Shown here: positions 1 through 9,979 of the stretch, in pieces
How positions within the stretch are numbered: position 1 is the first letter of the stretch
Layout of the letters: every line of letters starts with the position of its first letter
Source: Pseudocercospora fijiensis CIRAD86
Taxonomy: Eukaryota > Ascomycota > Dothideomycetes > Mycosphaerellales > Mycosphaerellaceae
Assembly: GCF_000340215.1 (NCBI RefSeq)
Contig: NW_006921532.1
Span: 9,515,172 to 9,579,171, forward strand
Direction of reading: 5' to 3'
DNA length: 64,000 bases
Translations under genes and position numbers: made by a program
Notes under the pieces: model-generated
The model's database searches: none
Seen by the model: the letters and a program-made list of their open reading frames with translations, nothing else
What the model was told of the DNA's origin: nothing

Positions 1-53
1 CAGAAAACACTGCAGTGTGCATTTCAGGTTGACAACATCACACGACAGCCACA

Positions 54-2041
54 ATGTCCGCCCAACAGGCCGCCGATGCGGTCAAGGACGCAGTCAGCAA
101 TGTTGCCGACAAGGTCTCACAGCTCACCACCGGCGAAGGCAGTTTGGCTGGTGGCACACAGCCAAACCTCCTCAAAGACGATGTCACCGGCGAAATGGTG
201 TCCAAGACAGAATTGAAGAAGAGACAGAAGCAGCGCGAGAAGGATGCCAAAAAGGCGGAGCGCGATGCGAACAAGACGGCACCGCCAGCCTCCAAACGCA
301 AGGCTGGTGCTGAGGCAGAAGATGAGTCGCAGCTCAATCCGAACGTGAGTCAATGCTGGGGCATGCACACATATACCTTTCATGATGTCGAATGTGCCAT
401 TACACGTCGCACAAGCTGACAATCATGGCTGATCAGCAATACTTCGAGCTGCGTTCGCGCGCCATCAAGCGTATGAAGGAGACCCAGAACCCAAATCCCT
501 TTCCACACAAGTTCCATGTTACCTACGATCTTCGCAGCTTTGAGAAGGAATTTGGCCACCTCAAGAAGGGAGAAGTCCTCAAGGACAAAGTCATCAGTGT
601 TGGATGTCGTGTCTACAATATCCGCACTGCTGGCGAGAACCTGCGCTTCTACGAGGTTGCCGTAAATGGCGCTGAAATCCAGATCATGGCGCAGAACCTC
701 GAAAGCACCAGCAGCATCCCATTTGTCGAACAACACGATCATTTGCGAAGAGGAGATATTATCGGCGTAACGGGATACCCTGGACGAACAAGCCCAAAGA
801 GAGAGGACAACCCCGGCGAGCTGTCCATCTTTGCTCAAGAAGTGATCCTACTCTCGCCCTGTCTTCACCAGATTCCTTCCGAGCACTACGGCTTCAAGGA
901 CCAGGAGGAGCGCTACCGCAACCGTCATCTAGATCTGATCATGAACAAGTCGTCTATGAACACCATGCTTACTCGATCGAGAATCACCAGCTATGTGCGA
1001 AGATATTTCGAGGACAATGGCTTCGTCGAAGTGGAGACCCCAATCTTGCTCAAGTCTGCAGGCGGTGCTACTGCCAAGCCCTTCTTCACGCATCACAACG
1101 ACCTCAACATGACTCTTGCTCTCCGCATTGCTACAGAACTGCCTCTCAAGCAGCTGGTCATTGGTGGTATCCACAAGGTCTTTGAGCTCGGACGACAGTT
1201 CAGAAATGAGGGCATTGATCTCACGCACAACCCAGAGTTTACTACCTGCGAATATTATGAGGCTTTCACTGACGTTTACGATGTCATGAACCGTACAGAG
1301 GAACTAGTTGAGGGTATGGTCAAGTACGTGACAGGAGGCCTCCAGACCAAGTTCGTCACTCAGACTGGCGAGGTATACGATGTCAACTGGGCCAAGCCTT
1401 GGAAGCGAATTGAGATGATCCCAGCTCTGGAAGAGGCATGCGGCGAGAAGTTCCCTCCAAGCGATCAACTGCACACAGAGGAGACCAACCAGTTCCTGCG
1501 ACGCATGCTCAAGAAGACAGGCCTCGAATGCCCACCCCCACTCACCAACGCTCGCATGGTTGACAAGATGGTTGGAGAATTCATCGAGGAGAAGTGTATC
1601 AATCCAACCTTCATCACCGGCCATCCACAAATGATGAGTCCGCTCGCCAAGTACCACCGTTCGCAACCAGGTATTTGTGAGCGCTTCGAGGCATTTGTTT
1701 GCAAGAAAGAAATTGTCAACGCTTACACGGAGTTGAACGATCCTTTCGACCAGCGCCTGCGTTTTGAGGAGCAGGCCCGACAGAAGGCCCAAGGTGATGA
1801 TGAGGCACAGCCACTCGACGAGGGCTTCCTCAAGGCAATGGAATACGGCCTGCCACCGACTGGAGGTTGGGGTATGGGTATTGATCGCATGACTATGTTC
1901 CTGGCCAACCACTACAGCATCAAGGAAGTGCTTCCATTCCCATTCATGAAGGATGAGGTGCAAAATACTGGACCAAACAAGCTGGCGGCAGAGGTCACAG
2001 ATGTCGAGCCACTTCCGGTAGAGGGCGTCACCCACAAGTAG
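54..2041 (+). CDS. KRS1: Lysyl-tRNA synthetase, cytosolic (class II)
   Basis: Charges tRNA-Lys with lysine for cytosolic translation. Two exons, 54-344 and 437-2041, give about 631 aa. The intron 345-436 starts GTGAGT, has a CTGAC branch site at 416-420, and is phase 0; it joins LNPN to QYFE, the junction expected in eukaryotic KRS proteins. The N-terminus is a lysine-rich basic helix (KKRQKQREKDAKK, about residues 50-75), the tRNA-binding extension typical of eukaryotic enzymes. An OB-fold anticodon-binding domain follows from about residue 120. The catalytic core has motif 2 (FRNEGIDLTHNPEFT, about residue 352) and motif 3 (GGWGMGIDR, about residue 573). The start at 54 is the first ATG of the frame. 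An alternative acceptor at 414-415 is also in frame but would insert seven residues at a conserved join. The identity is firm; the exact N-terminus is a little less so. Confidence 0.95.
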
Positions 2042-2626
2042 AATTTGTCTTGTTGCGGCATACCCGAAGGACTGCATGAGTTACGTGTGATGCAAGATCA
2101 AAAGCTTGATAGACAAGGTGTGAGACGTAGAATCTCACCAGTTGAGCTCAATTACACGCTGAAATCCCATTCATGTCGCCTCTTTCGATGTGTGAAGGCC
2201 TACACCGCGTCTTGATTCTGCAAGCTTAGGCAGCTTCGTCATCTGTGATGCAGCTCTTCGCGGCGGGGCTTCGTGATTCCCACTGCAAGGTCTCACCATG
2301 CTCTTAGCAGAGTGCTTCCGAACCAATACTCTAGTCAATATCAATCTAGCATATATCCTTGCTGTTCTGTGAGCATCTCTCTGATCGGCATGATCATGAG
2401 CATGACCAGGTGTCCCAGCAGCGCAAAAGTCGCATGTCCCGTACTGATGGCGCGGTGCGTGTCTTGTATGTCTCTTCCTCGCAGTAATCCCTTCCTCTTA
2501 AGACATTCAAGCCCAGAACCTTATCAGGATCCGTCAAAAATGTCACATCCACAAAAATCTTCCAGGTCGAGGCCAAAAGCCAACACCAAAAAAGAAAAAA
2601 CAATCCAAATCCTCCTCTTCCAAATC
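2042..2626. other. Intergenic, convergent 3' flanks
   Basis: Lies between the 3' end of the lysyl-tRNA synthetase gene and the 3' end of the SUS1-like gene on the opposite strand. No open frame here has coding character and no RNA gene was recognised. Confidence 0.5.
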
Positions 2627-3010
2627 TCACTTATTCCCCTCCATCTTAACCACCTTCCCAAGTTCCCTCTTAACCACAACCGCCGCATCCTTAGCCGCAT
2701 CCTTCGGAATCGTCAAATCCACAGTAGCCACACTCCCGTTCTTCCCCTCCTCAGAGAAATGTACCCGCGCCATAACCATTTTCATAGCTTCATCGTAACT
2801 CTGCGCGTCGCCGCTTCTGAAGAGTCTGTCAACGTAGTCGCGCACGGCTTGCGACCAGCCTGCTTCGTCGAGACGTTCTTGGAAAGATTGTTGGATGCGT
2901 TTTATGCCGCCGTTTTGGAGGAGGGCCATGGTGATTTGGTCTTGGGTGGTGGGGTTGAAGGCGGAGGTTGTGCCGTTGACGGTGACTTTTTTGCTTTCGT
3001 CGGGCGCCAT
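2627..3010 (-). CDS. SUS1: SUS1/ENY2-like transcription and mRNA export factor
   Basis: A 127-aa protein in one exon. The middle carries the ENY2/Sus1 pattern: a helix ending in RIQQSFQERLDEAGW at about residues 37-53 (the family's L..L.E.GW core), a second helix with V.....RLF, then a region ending in a helix with KRELGKVVKM. Sus1 is known as a small helical subunit shared by the SAGA deubiquitinase module and the TREX-2 export complex at the nuclear pore. The protein is longer than yeast Sus1 (96 aa) because of an unrelated N-terminal tail and an insertion before the last helix; such extensions are common in filamentous fungi. Sus1 genes often contain introns, but no splice site is needed here. 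The match is by pattern only, so a different small helical protein is possible. Confidence 0.62.
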   Translation of the reverse strand: MAPDESKKVTVNGTTSAFNPTTQDQITMALLQNGGIKRIQQSFQERLDEAGWSQAVRDYVDRLFRSGDAQSYDEAMKMVMARVHFSEEGKNGSVATVDLTIPKDAAKDAAVVVKRELGKVVKMEGNK

Positions 3011-3317
3011 GGTGGGAATATGTTTTGCGGGGGCCGAGTGGTGATATAGAAATCTTGTAGATTTGGTGTACTTGTAGTTCGGGCTGCGGCTCTTTATTAG
3101 AGTTCATGCAGGTCCCAGCTGGGGCACTTGTGCACAGGCTGCTTTCGGGCGTTTCACATGCTACGGAGCAGATACGTGTGAGCATGAGTTCTACATATGC
3201 ATAGTGAGAGGTCCAGACGCGCGAAGACTAAAGACGTGGCCCAGATCATTGGTGACTGTTAGAACTCAATCATAGATGGAAAATACGGGTGACTTTCGGC
3301 ATGCAAGGCTGGCTGCT

Positions 3318-5320
3318 TTAATAGCTATATCGAAATGTCAACTTCTCGTCGCCTCTTCTACCATCCTCAAGACCGAGCCGGCTGGCGAAAGCCAAGATCC
3401 CACAGCGTTTTGCAAGTCGATGTCCGAAGTGATCTCGAGCCGGAACATCACCGAGGAGCTGCTCGCGCTCTTTCTCTTCCTCGCTCCATCCCCGCAGCAC
3501 ATTGTCTCTGAATCTATTTTCTCGAAGCAATAGTATTCGGAAGAAAACAAATCCGACAAATGAAGCTAGTGAGCAGACGAGAAGGATCGTGAAAGACCTG
3601 ATATAACCTCGATCCTTGTCTTTCGGCGTGAAGAGAATTTGCATGAAGACCTGTCGGCACAACCGAGTCAGTGTGATTTCGAAGACAAATGCTTTTGGAT
3701 GTTACCTACCCCGGCAAGATTGCCCCAGCCGTTGATGCCTAGAAGGATAGCACGCTTCCCTTGCTCGGGTGTATTGTTTGCGAGCCATGCGACAGTCAAT
3801 GGCGATGCAATGAATGATCCAGAAAGAAGCACGCAAAGTGAAACATATCGAAGCCAATAGTTGTTGACTGGTGATAAGACAGTCATGGCCAGACCGGCCA
3901 GCAACAAGACCAGACCAGATAGGATCGGGACAATGCGCGTGCGGCTTCGATCAGACCAGGCTGTAAAGATGAAGAGTACGATAGCGCCAAATGCAAAAGG
4001 TGGCGCAGACAACAAGTTCGAGGCTGCTGGTGACAATTTCAGAGAAGGCGAAAGCTCCTTGACCAGAATAGGCAGCAGAACACCAAACGCCGTTGCGGGT
4101 ATCGCACTGAGGATGTTGCAAATGAGGAGATACCAGATCTTGTAGCTGAACACGGCAGAAAGGATGTCTTGCCGACTGAGCCCGGAATCGGCCGTGACAG
4201 ACATTGCAGAGACCACAGAGTTAATTCTGCCCCTGCCATTTCTGTTGCTCCCGGCGAGCAGACGGTCGTGATCTGACCCGCCAGTGCCAGAGTCTGCAGG
4301 CTCATCAGGATCAAGTTCTACCTCTTCGAAGGGCTCCTCGTGGATTGGGTCCTCATGCATAGCGCTTTTGGCCTCGTGACTGGAGATGGTGTCCTGTCGC
4401 ATTCGTGCTTCAGCCCACGTTCGCTCCTCGGGATTCAGAAACCAAGCAGAGTCTGCGGATCGAGGTAACCAGAGAAATCCAATCAAGGCAACAGTCATGG
4501 TCATGCAACCCTCGATCAGGAAAAGTACTTCCCAGCTCTTCCACCCGTGGTCTGCAGGCACATCTCGAGTCGAAGGAGGGAGACTTGGTCCACCGTCATC
4601 ATTGTCATGTCCCGGGAACTCAGAAAAGATGCCCCAGCTTAGAATACCTCCAACAACACCCGATACAGCTGTCATGCCATAGAAGAATCCGAGCCGTACC
4701 GCAAACTCGTACTTTGTATAGAACAAGCTCATGTACGACACTGTCGTTGGGTAAAATCCGCTTTCCAGCGTAGCAATCATGACACGCAGCAGTATAAGAT
4801 GCCATCTCTTGCGTACGAAGATGTGTAGAATCGTTGTCAAGCCCCACAGACTCATGCAGGTAGGCACATATCGCTGCATGCCATATCTTCGTCCTAGCGC
4901 GGCTCCTACAGGCTGTAAGAGCACGAACACGAAGAAGAACACTGCCATAGACGTATTGACATCCTTTCTGGAAAGTCCAGTGTCGAAGGTGAAGCCCGCT
5001 GTCTCTGCATTCCCAATATTTGATTTGTCCAGACTGTTGAGCAGAAATAATAAGGCCAGAAAAGGCAAGAGTATGGCATCAAGCTTCCGCACAGTCCTTC
5101 GATTGACCGTATCTTGTTGTTCTCCAACACCCAGAGCTACGGTGTTCGTTGTAAAATGACCACTTGTAGTGAGTGGCTGCCGCTCCCTCTCGTCTTCATC
5201 GTGCTGGTGACGCTCCCGTGCTGCGGGAGTCATGATCGCCGGCGTTTCCTCCAAAGATGAGCGGTGTACTTTCTGAAGTTCATATTCGCTTTCATCGTCG
5301 GAGGAGGGCGTATCCAGCAT
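3318..5320 (-). CDS. MFS transporter, allantoate permease (DAL5/ACS) family
   Basis: Predicted plasma-membrane symporter for an organic anion or vitamin-like substrate (allantoate, pantothenate, nicotinate and similar compounds are known for the family). Exons 3710-5320 and 3318-3650 flank a 59-nt phase-0 intron (GTAGGT...CAG); the product is about 646 aa. A charged cytoplasmic N-terminus of about 75 residues precedes the first membrane helix (LDAILLPFLALLFLLNSLDKSNIGNA), a family hallmark. Further helices include LLRVMIATLESGFYPTTVSY. The loop between helices 6 and 7 is unusually long, about 120 residues, acidic and Ser/Gly-rich (EEPFEEVELDPDEPADSGTG). The join NLAG-VFMQ reproduces the conserved 'GNLAG' segment of helix 11. 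The substrate cannot be told from sequence. Confidence 0.88.
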
Positions 5321-6366
5321 ATGCTACGGTCAGACCTCGGGTGTCACCGCGTAGCGAGGCGGTCACAAGCATCTTGTCGTCTGATATGGATGGAAGGCAC
5401 AACAACATCCTTCATCCTTGCGAGCACTAGGATCACTCCTTCCCGAACGCCGCCGGCCGAGTGCCAAGACTGTTGAGCTTCAAGGGCAGGCCTGACTTGT
5501 CTTGAATATACCAACTTCATCTCATGCTCCTGTCACTTCTACCACGTTAACAACATGTTCGACCGAATCACTTAAACTATCCCGCGGCGAAGGTACATCC
5601 GCGATTCAGGATCTACACTTTCACAGCTTGCGCCGGTCTCGGTGTCTCTTTTGCGGCTACGGAATACCGTGCCCGGCATTCTTCACAACAAACAAAACTT
5701 CGAGGCTATGATCAAGGCGGCAGATGTCCAAGTGAGGGAAAGTGTAGACAGCGCAATAATCGCTCGCACACCTGTAAGCTAACAGAAATGAATATTACAG
5801 GGTGTCTTATGCATTAATGGAGCCGCCTGGAGACAAAGGATGAGGACCGTGCCAATGCCTCCTACGGTAATTTTGTTGTGGACGGACTTCTGCGAAGATC
5901 ACAGTAGATCTGCCTTCAACGAGTATTATATGCGGGAAGGAAGCACTACTGAGCGGCTCCATGAATGCATAAGACACCATGTATCTAGGTCAATACTAAT
6001 ATAGCCTAGGACTCTAGGCAGACCCAGCGAAAAAGGGTACAAGAGACCAGCTCTCAGCGAACTACTACCCTAGCATGATACAACGTCCTACGGTCTCCTA
6101 CCCACCGATGGTCCGACATGTGGCAAGGGGTCCAGGCGTCTATTATGCGGTCTAGGCAGCTGCACAGAAGAACAGAAACAGAGATTGTCGAGACGACGGG
6201 ATAGTATTCACGAGTACAGGTGAGATGGTGTTTTCAGGGTAGTGCGACGGCGGCTGACTGTGACATTGATTTTCTGGCATTAATCACGATGCATCACTGA
6301 TAGATATATATAACCAACTCCTTCCTCCCTGGGTTTTCCAATACCTGTCGTCAATCATCATACTTC
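5321..6366. other. Gene-free gap with mobile-element debris
   Basis: About 1 kb with no credible coding frame. It contains the MITE-like element at 5798-5981. To its right, 5985-6180 has repeated CTAG/TCTAGGCAG words (for example near 6013 and 6150) that look like eroded repeat DNA. No RNA gene was recognised. Confidence 0.5.
5798..5981. mobile_element. MITE-like element, about 184 bp, with terminal inverted repeats and TA target site
   Basis: The left end reads CAGGGTGTCTTATGCATT from 5798. The right end, read on the opposite strand from 5981, is CATGGTGTCTTATGCATT. The match continues through ATGGAGCCGC, so about 29 bp pair with two mismatches. Each end is flanked by a TA dinucleotide (5796-5797 and 5982-5983), as expected for a Tc1/mariner-type target duplication. 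The interior has no open frame, so the element would depend on a transposase elsewhere. Family assignment to Tc1/mariner rests only on the TA flanks and the CA start. Confidence 0.75.
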
Positions 6367-7027
6367 CTACACACCCATCTCATTCGCAGGTGGGAAGACG
6401 AGGGTGAAGTCGCATTGGCTGATGGCTGCCGCCAAATTGTCTTTGTTCAGCTGAATACCTTGCGTAATCTCGTCCTTGAGCTTGGCGAGGACTGGCTTGT
6501 CGACGGCATAGTTGCCAGTCAAACCTGCGACTTGGGCTTTTTCCGTCTCTTGGGCGGCGGCATACTCAGTCAACCCGGGAATCGCTGGGTTGCCGGCTGG
6601 GGCAATCTGTGGGTGCAGGGGTCAGTAATGAGTTGCAAGGAATCTGCTTATTAGTAGAGAGATGGATAGTATGTACCTGTTGGTTGAAGAGACGAATGTT
6701 CATTCCAGTTTGAATGTCGGATTGCTAAGACGATAGTCAGTATGGAGTCCGGTCATGGTTGTTCGCTTTCGTGTCTCTTACAAGCTGGCCCTTTGCATTG
6801 TCGAACTCTGCCGCGGTGCCTTTGGAAGACTCGACTTGATCAACTTTGACGGTGCCATTGTATTCAGCGTATTGTGCATTGATGTTCAAGTGAATGCCAG
6901 CCGCAAGCGCAATTTCACCTTGTGTGCATGCGCGTCTCTTTATCTCGCCATACGGTTGTGGAGCAGCTGGCAGAGAGATGGCCGTGGACGTGCCGAGGAT
7001 GGCTGCAGAGATCAAGGTGAGCTTCAT
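6367..7027 (-). CDS. Small secreted protein
   Basis: Three exons (6782-7027, 6677-6724, 6367-6606) give 177 aa; both introns are phase 0 (GTAAGA...TTAG and GTACAT...CAG). The start MKLTLISAAILGTSTAISLPAA is a clear signal peptide, followed by a KRR site that could be cleaved by a Kex2-type protease. The mature chain is Ala/Gln/Asn-rich and mostly helical. It has two cysteines, one near the mature N-terminus (RRACTQGE) and one near the C-terminus (AISQCDF), which could form one disulfide. It resembles a class of small secreted proteins of about 170 aa found in many Pezizomycotina, some called cell-surface or effector-like, but no activity is known to me. A 5' flank rich in repeat debris lies downstream, not upstream. 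Product function is unknown. Confidence 0.8.
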
Positions 7028-7502
7028 GATGTTTGGTGTGTATTGATGGATACGAGCATGGACGCGCCAGGACGAACAATTTATATTTGATAGCGGACTC
7101 GATCGCACCGAGCCGGAAAGTCTTGCAAGCCGTGCAGTTGATGGACAAGGAACAAGGAACTGTTCATCTCCGCACGGTGCATCTCGCACTTTGCAGGAAG
7201 TATACAGTGTAGATCTGCCGTTTAAACTCAGGAACAAGCTCAAGGTGAGCAGAGCTAATATGCAAAATTAAAGCTTGTCCAGAACCAGAGCTATTTTGGA
7301 AGAGCCGAATGTTGATTAACACCAGTGACGTAGAGTTCATCGGGCCAAATGACAAACCTCGCAGTTCTAGGCTCACATGTATTTATACAGAATTTGGTCT
7401 GTGCCGAGGAAGTGTCTTTTTCTGATGCATTCGCTGAAGCCCAGACAACTGTTGATTGGTTGGTATCTCCATTCTCGAAGCAGCGCAAACGCGCCGTGAA
7501 GC

Positions 7503-7904
7503 TTACACTGGCCCTTTCATCATCAATGCGAACGCGTCTTGGCAGTAAGGATGTGCTGTTGGTTTTCGTCGAACGCCACGCGAGAATAGAAAACAAGTGC
7601 ACGGGCATGCGCAATACTTCTCTTCATAACTTAGCTCATCCGGCGATTCCTCGTCTAGAACAATTCTTTCCTTCTCGTCGTAACTCTCGTACCTGTCCTT
7701 CAAGATGCACACACCCATTAGCAATAAAGCAATTGCAACACTCCCCAACTCCGCGCCTTTTATGATGTTCATAGGAGCGAGGCCCATGCCAATGATCTCA
7801 AGTACGTCGTCCCATTGTCGCAGTCGACGTGGTCGATGGGGTTTCGTCTCGAACATAGTCGCCGAATTTGATTTCGCCGAACTCCTCGAATTCAGGATAG
7901 TCAT
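7503..7904 (-). CDS. Hypothetical small membrane protein (weak)
   Basis: Open frame of 133 codons from the ATG at 7904. It has one hydrophobic stretch (GSVAIALLLMGVCIL), an acidic segment after it (DEKERIVLDEESPDE) and a cysteine-rich tail (YCACPCTC). It lies just downstream of the PHO85 stop on the same strand. An overlapping frame (about 7798-7947) also looks protein-like at its start (DDYPEFEEFGEIKFGDYV), so the real exon structure may differ or the region may be a 3' extension of the kinase transcript. I recognise no family. Confidence 0.3.
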   Translation of the reverse strand: MTILNSRSSAKSNSATMFETKPHRPRRLRQWDDVLEIIGMGLAPMNIIKGAELGSVAIALLLMGVCILKDRYESYDEKERIVLDEESPDELSYEEKYCACPCTCFLFSRGVRRKPTAHPYCQDAFALMMKGPV

Positions 7905-7963
7905 CTGAAGCTGAAAGACTTTTGTAAACAAAGCTCAAGCACATGAAAGATAAGATATGGGGT

Positions 7964-8994
7964 CTAGTATGCTCTCTGTGGAATAGTACCTGGCATGGGC
8001 TGCGTGAAGCCGCCTTGCGCAGCTTGGGTTGATCGTTGATTGAGCTCGGCAAACCATGGATGCGCAAGTGCTTGTTGAGCACTACATCTCATCTCTGGCC
8101 GGAGCTGCAGAAGCTGACCGAGCAATTGCAGACCCAGCGAATCGACCTGGGGCAGAATGTTCCGGAGCTCCTGAGTCGCGTACACTGGCCATGTCTGCTT
8201 GTACTCCGGAAACTGGCTGATTCCTGGCCAGCTTCGTTCTGAAGGCGTGCCCATCAGTCTGAAGATCTTGAGCAGCTGGTCCTCATTCGTGGTGCCTGGG
8301 AACAGCGGCCGTCCAGTGAACATTTCAGCCATAATGCAGCCGGCGCTCCAGATGTCGATGCTAGTGTTATAGGTGCGACTGCCGAGGAGGACGTCGGGTG
8401 CACGATACCATAGTGTCACGACCTCATTGGAGAAGGTGTTCACCGGGATACCGAAAGCACGGGCAAGGCCAAAGTCTCCCAGCTTGAGCTGGCCTTGCGC
8501 GTTGATGAGTAGATTTTGTGGCTTAAGATCGCGGTGCAGCACTCGGTTGTCATGACAAAAGGCGATACCACGTAGGAGCTGCCACATGAAGCTCTTGATA
8601 GTGGCTGGGTCGAGGGCGCCTCGAGTGCCGCCTGAAGGGTTCTGGTAGCTGTCCATGTACTTCTTGAGGTCCTTGTCCATGTACTCGAACACCAGCATGA
8701 GCTTGTTCTCGGTGTGGATCACATCGTAGAGGCTGACTATGTTCTCGTGCTTCAATTCCTTCATGAGAGAGATCTCGCGGATGGCGGTACTTGGCGTGCC
8801 TTCTTCGCTGTCCAGATGGATCTCCTTGAGTGCGACAAATTGGCCGGTCTGGCCATTGCGGCCCTTGAAGACCTACAGAAATGTCAGTTTTTCGATGCGC
8901 CTCGGCTTCTGCGGAGAATACTGCATACCGTTGCATAAGTGCCTTCTCCCAGCTTCTCCAGCTGCTGAAAGCTGGACGGGTGCCGCTTGTCCAT
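7964..8994 (-). CDS. PHO85: Cyclin-dependent kinase PHO85/PhoA
   Basis: Serine/threonine kinase partnered by Pho80-type cyclins, controlling phosphate response, polarity and cell-cycle events. Exons 8929-8994 and 7964-8872 are joined by a 56-nt phase-0 intron (GTATGC, CTGAC branch, TAG); the product is 324 aa, close to the 305 aa of the yeast protein. The glycine loop GEGTYATV is at residues 16-23 and is split by the intron. Next come the catalytic lysine in VALKEI, a PSTAIRE cyclin-binding helix, HRDLKPQN and DFGLARAF, then the CDK substrate-site segment [14 protein letters not shown]. The start [18 protein letters not shown] matches the usual fungal N-terminus. An in-frame ATG at 9174 would add 60 residues without conserved features, so it was not chosen. 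Confidence 0.95.
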
Positions 8995-9979
8995 GCTCTC
9001 GACTCTGCTGCCGCCGCCCAGACTCCGCACCGAGATATTGCTGTCGGTGCGGTTGCCGACGCTGAGAGTGCCGACGTGGGTGGGAGCGAGTCGTATGTCT
9101 GGCGGACCCTTGCGCGTGTAGTTCGAGTCCCAGAGGATGTCTCGTGCAGTCCTGAGCTGATTGGCGATGTTCAAGGGCGATGTCGTATTGGCGGTGGCAG
9201 TGGCGGTCGATCGGTCGTGGGGAGTTGATTCGGCCGTTTTGGCGGTGTTCGAGGTGAGCTTGAGCTTGTGAGCAATATGGATGGGCGAGTGTCTTGGGAT
9301 TCTGAGCTAGACGGCGGGCGGGCAGGCTGCACTGCACTCTCCGGACTTGCAGAACTGGGTGGGACACAAGAATGGGAGCTGGGAGCTGTCTCGCATGCAC
9401 TCTACCGTATACTGCGCGCGGAAGCAACACGATGTCTCCAACTCGCAACGACGACCATACAAGACTGCAGTGAGCAGACAGCCACGCGCTTGGTAGCCGC
9501 CTTCCTGTTGTCCCTTGCCTGCCGCAGATGACGATTGGGTCACATGCGTGAAGATGCCAAACTTTCTTCCTTCGTGAAGCGCCTACAACACGCCACTATC
9601 ATACGAAGCATTCTTCTCGTCGTTAACAAGAGCAGGCCTCTGTCTCTGGCACGATACATTGCACGGCTTCCGACGTCTCCGAGCGTATTGTCTTGTGCAA
9701 GCTGTCTTGGCGGCCAAGCACGCAATGATACTGACCAGAAGGACAAAGTCATAGGCTGACGGTCTTGTGGGATATATGTAGGTATATCCTAGTCAAACGC
9801 TCCAAGAGCAAACTCATCTACTTGCGCTCCAGAGCCCAGTCCCAATCTCGGGTATAAAACTCCACCTCCGCATCCAAAGTCCAAACCATGCCCGCGGCCA
9901 AATCGCTATGCTCTAAGTCTATAGCGCCCTCTACAGTTTCTGATCATCTCCCAATGCATTATCGTCACTATATATCTCA
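8995..9979. other. Intergenic: 5' flank of PHO85 and 3' flank of the lipase gene
   Basis: About 1 kb with no credible gene. The part next to 8995 is probably 5' leader of the kinase mRNA, since the kinase frame stays open to 9174. No repeats or RNA genes were recognised. Confidence 0.45.

Noticed and set aside
1304..2077. Antisense frame of 257 codons opposite the lysyl-tRNA synthetase
   Set aside because: Shadow of the true gene; Leu/Trp/His-rich composition without motifs.
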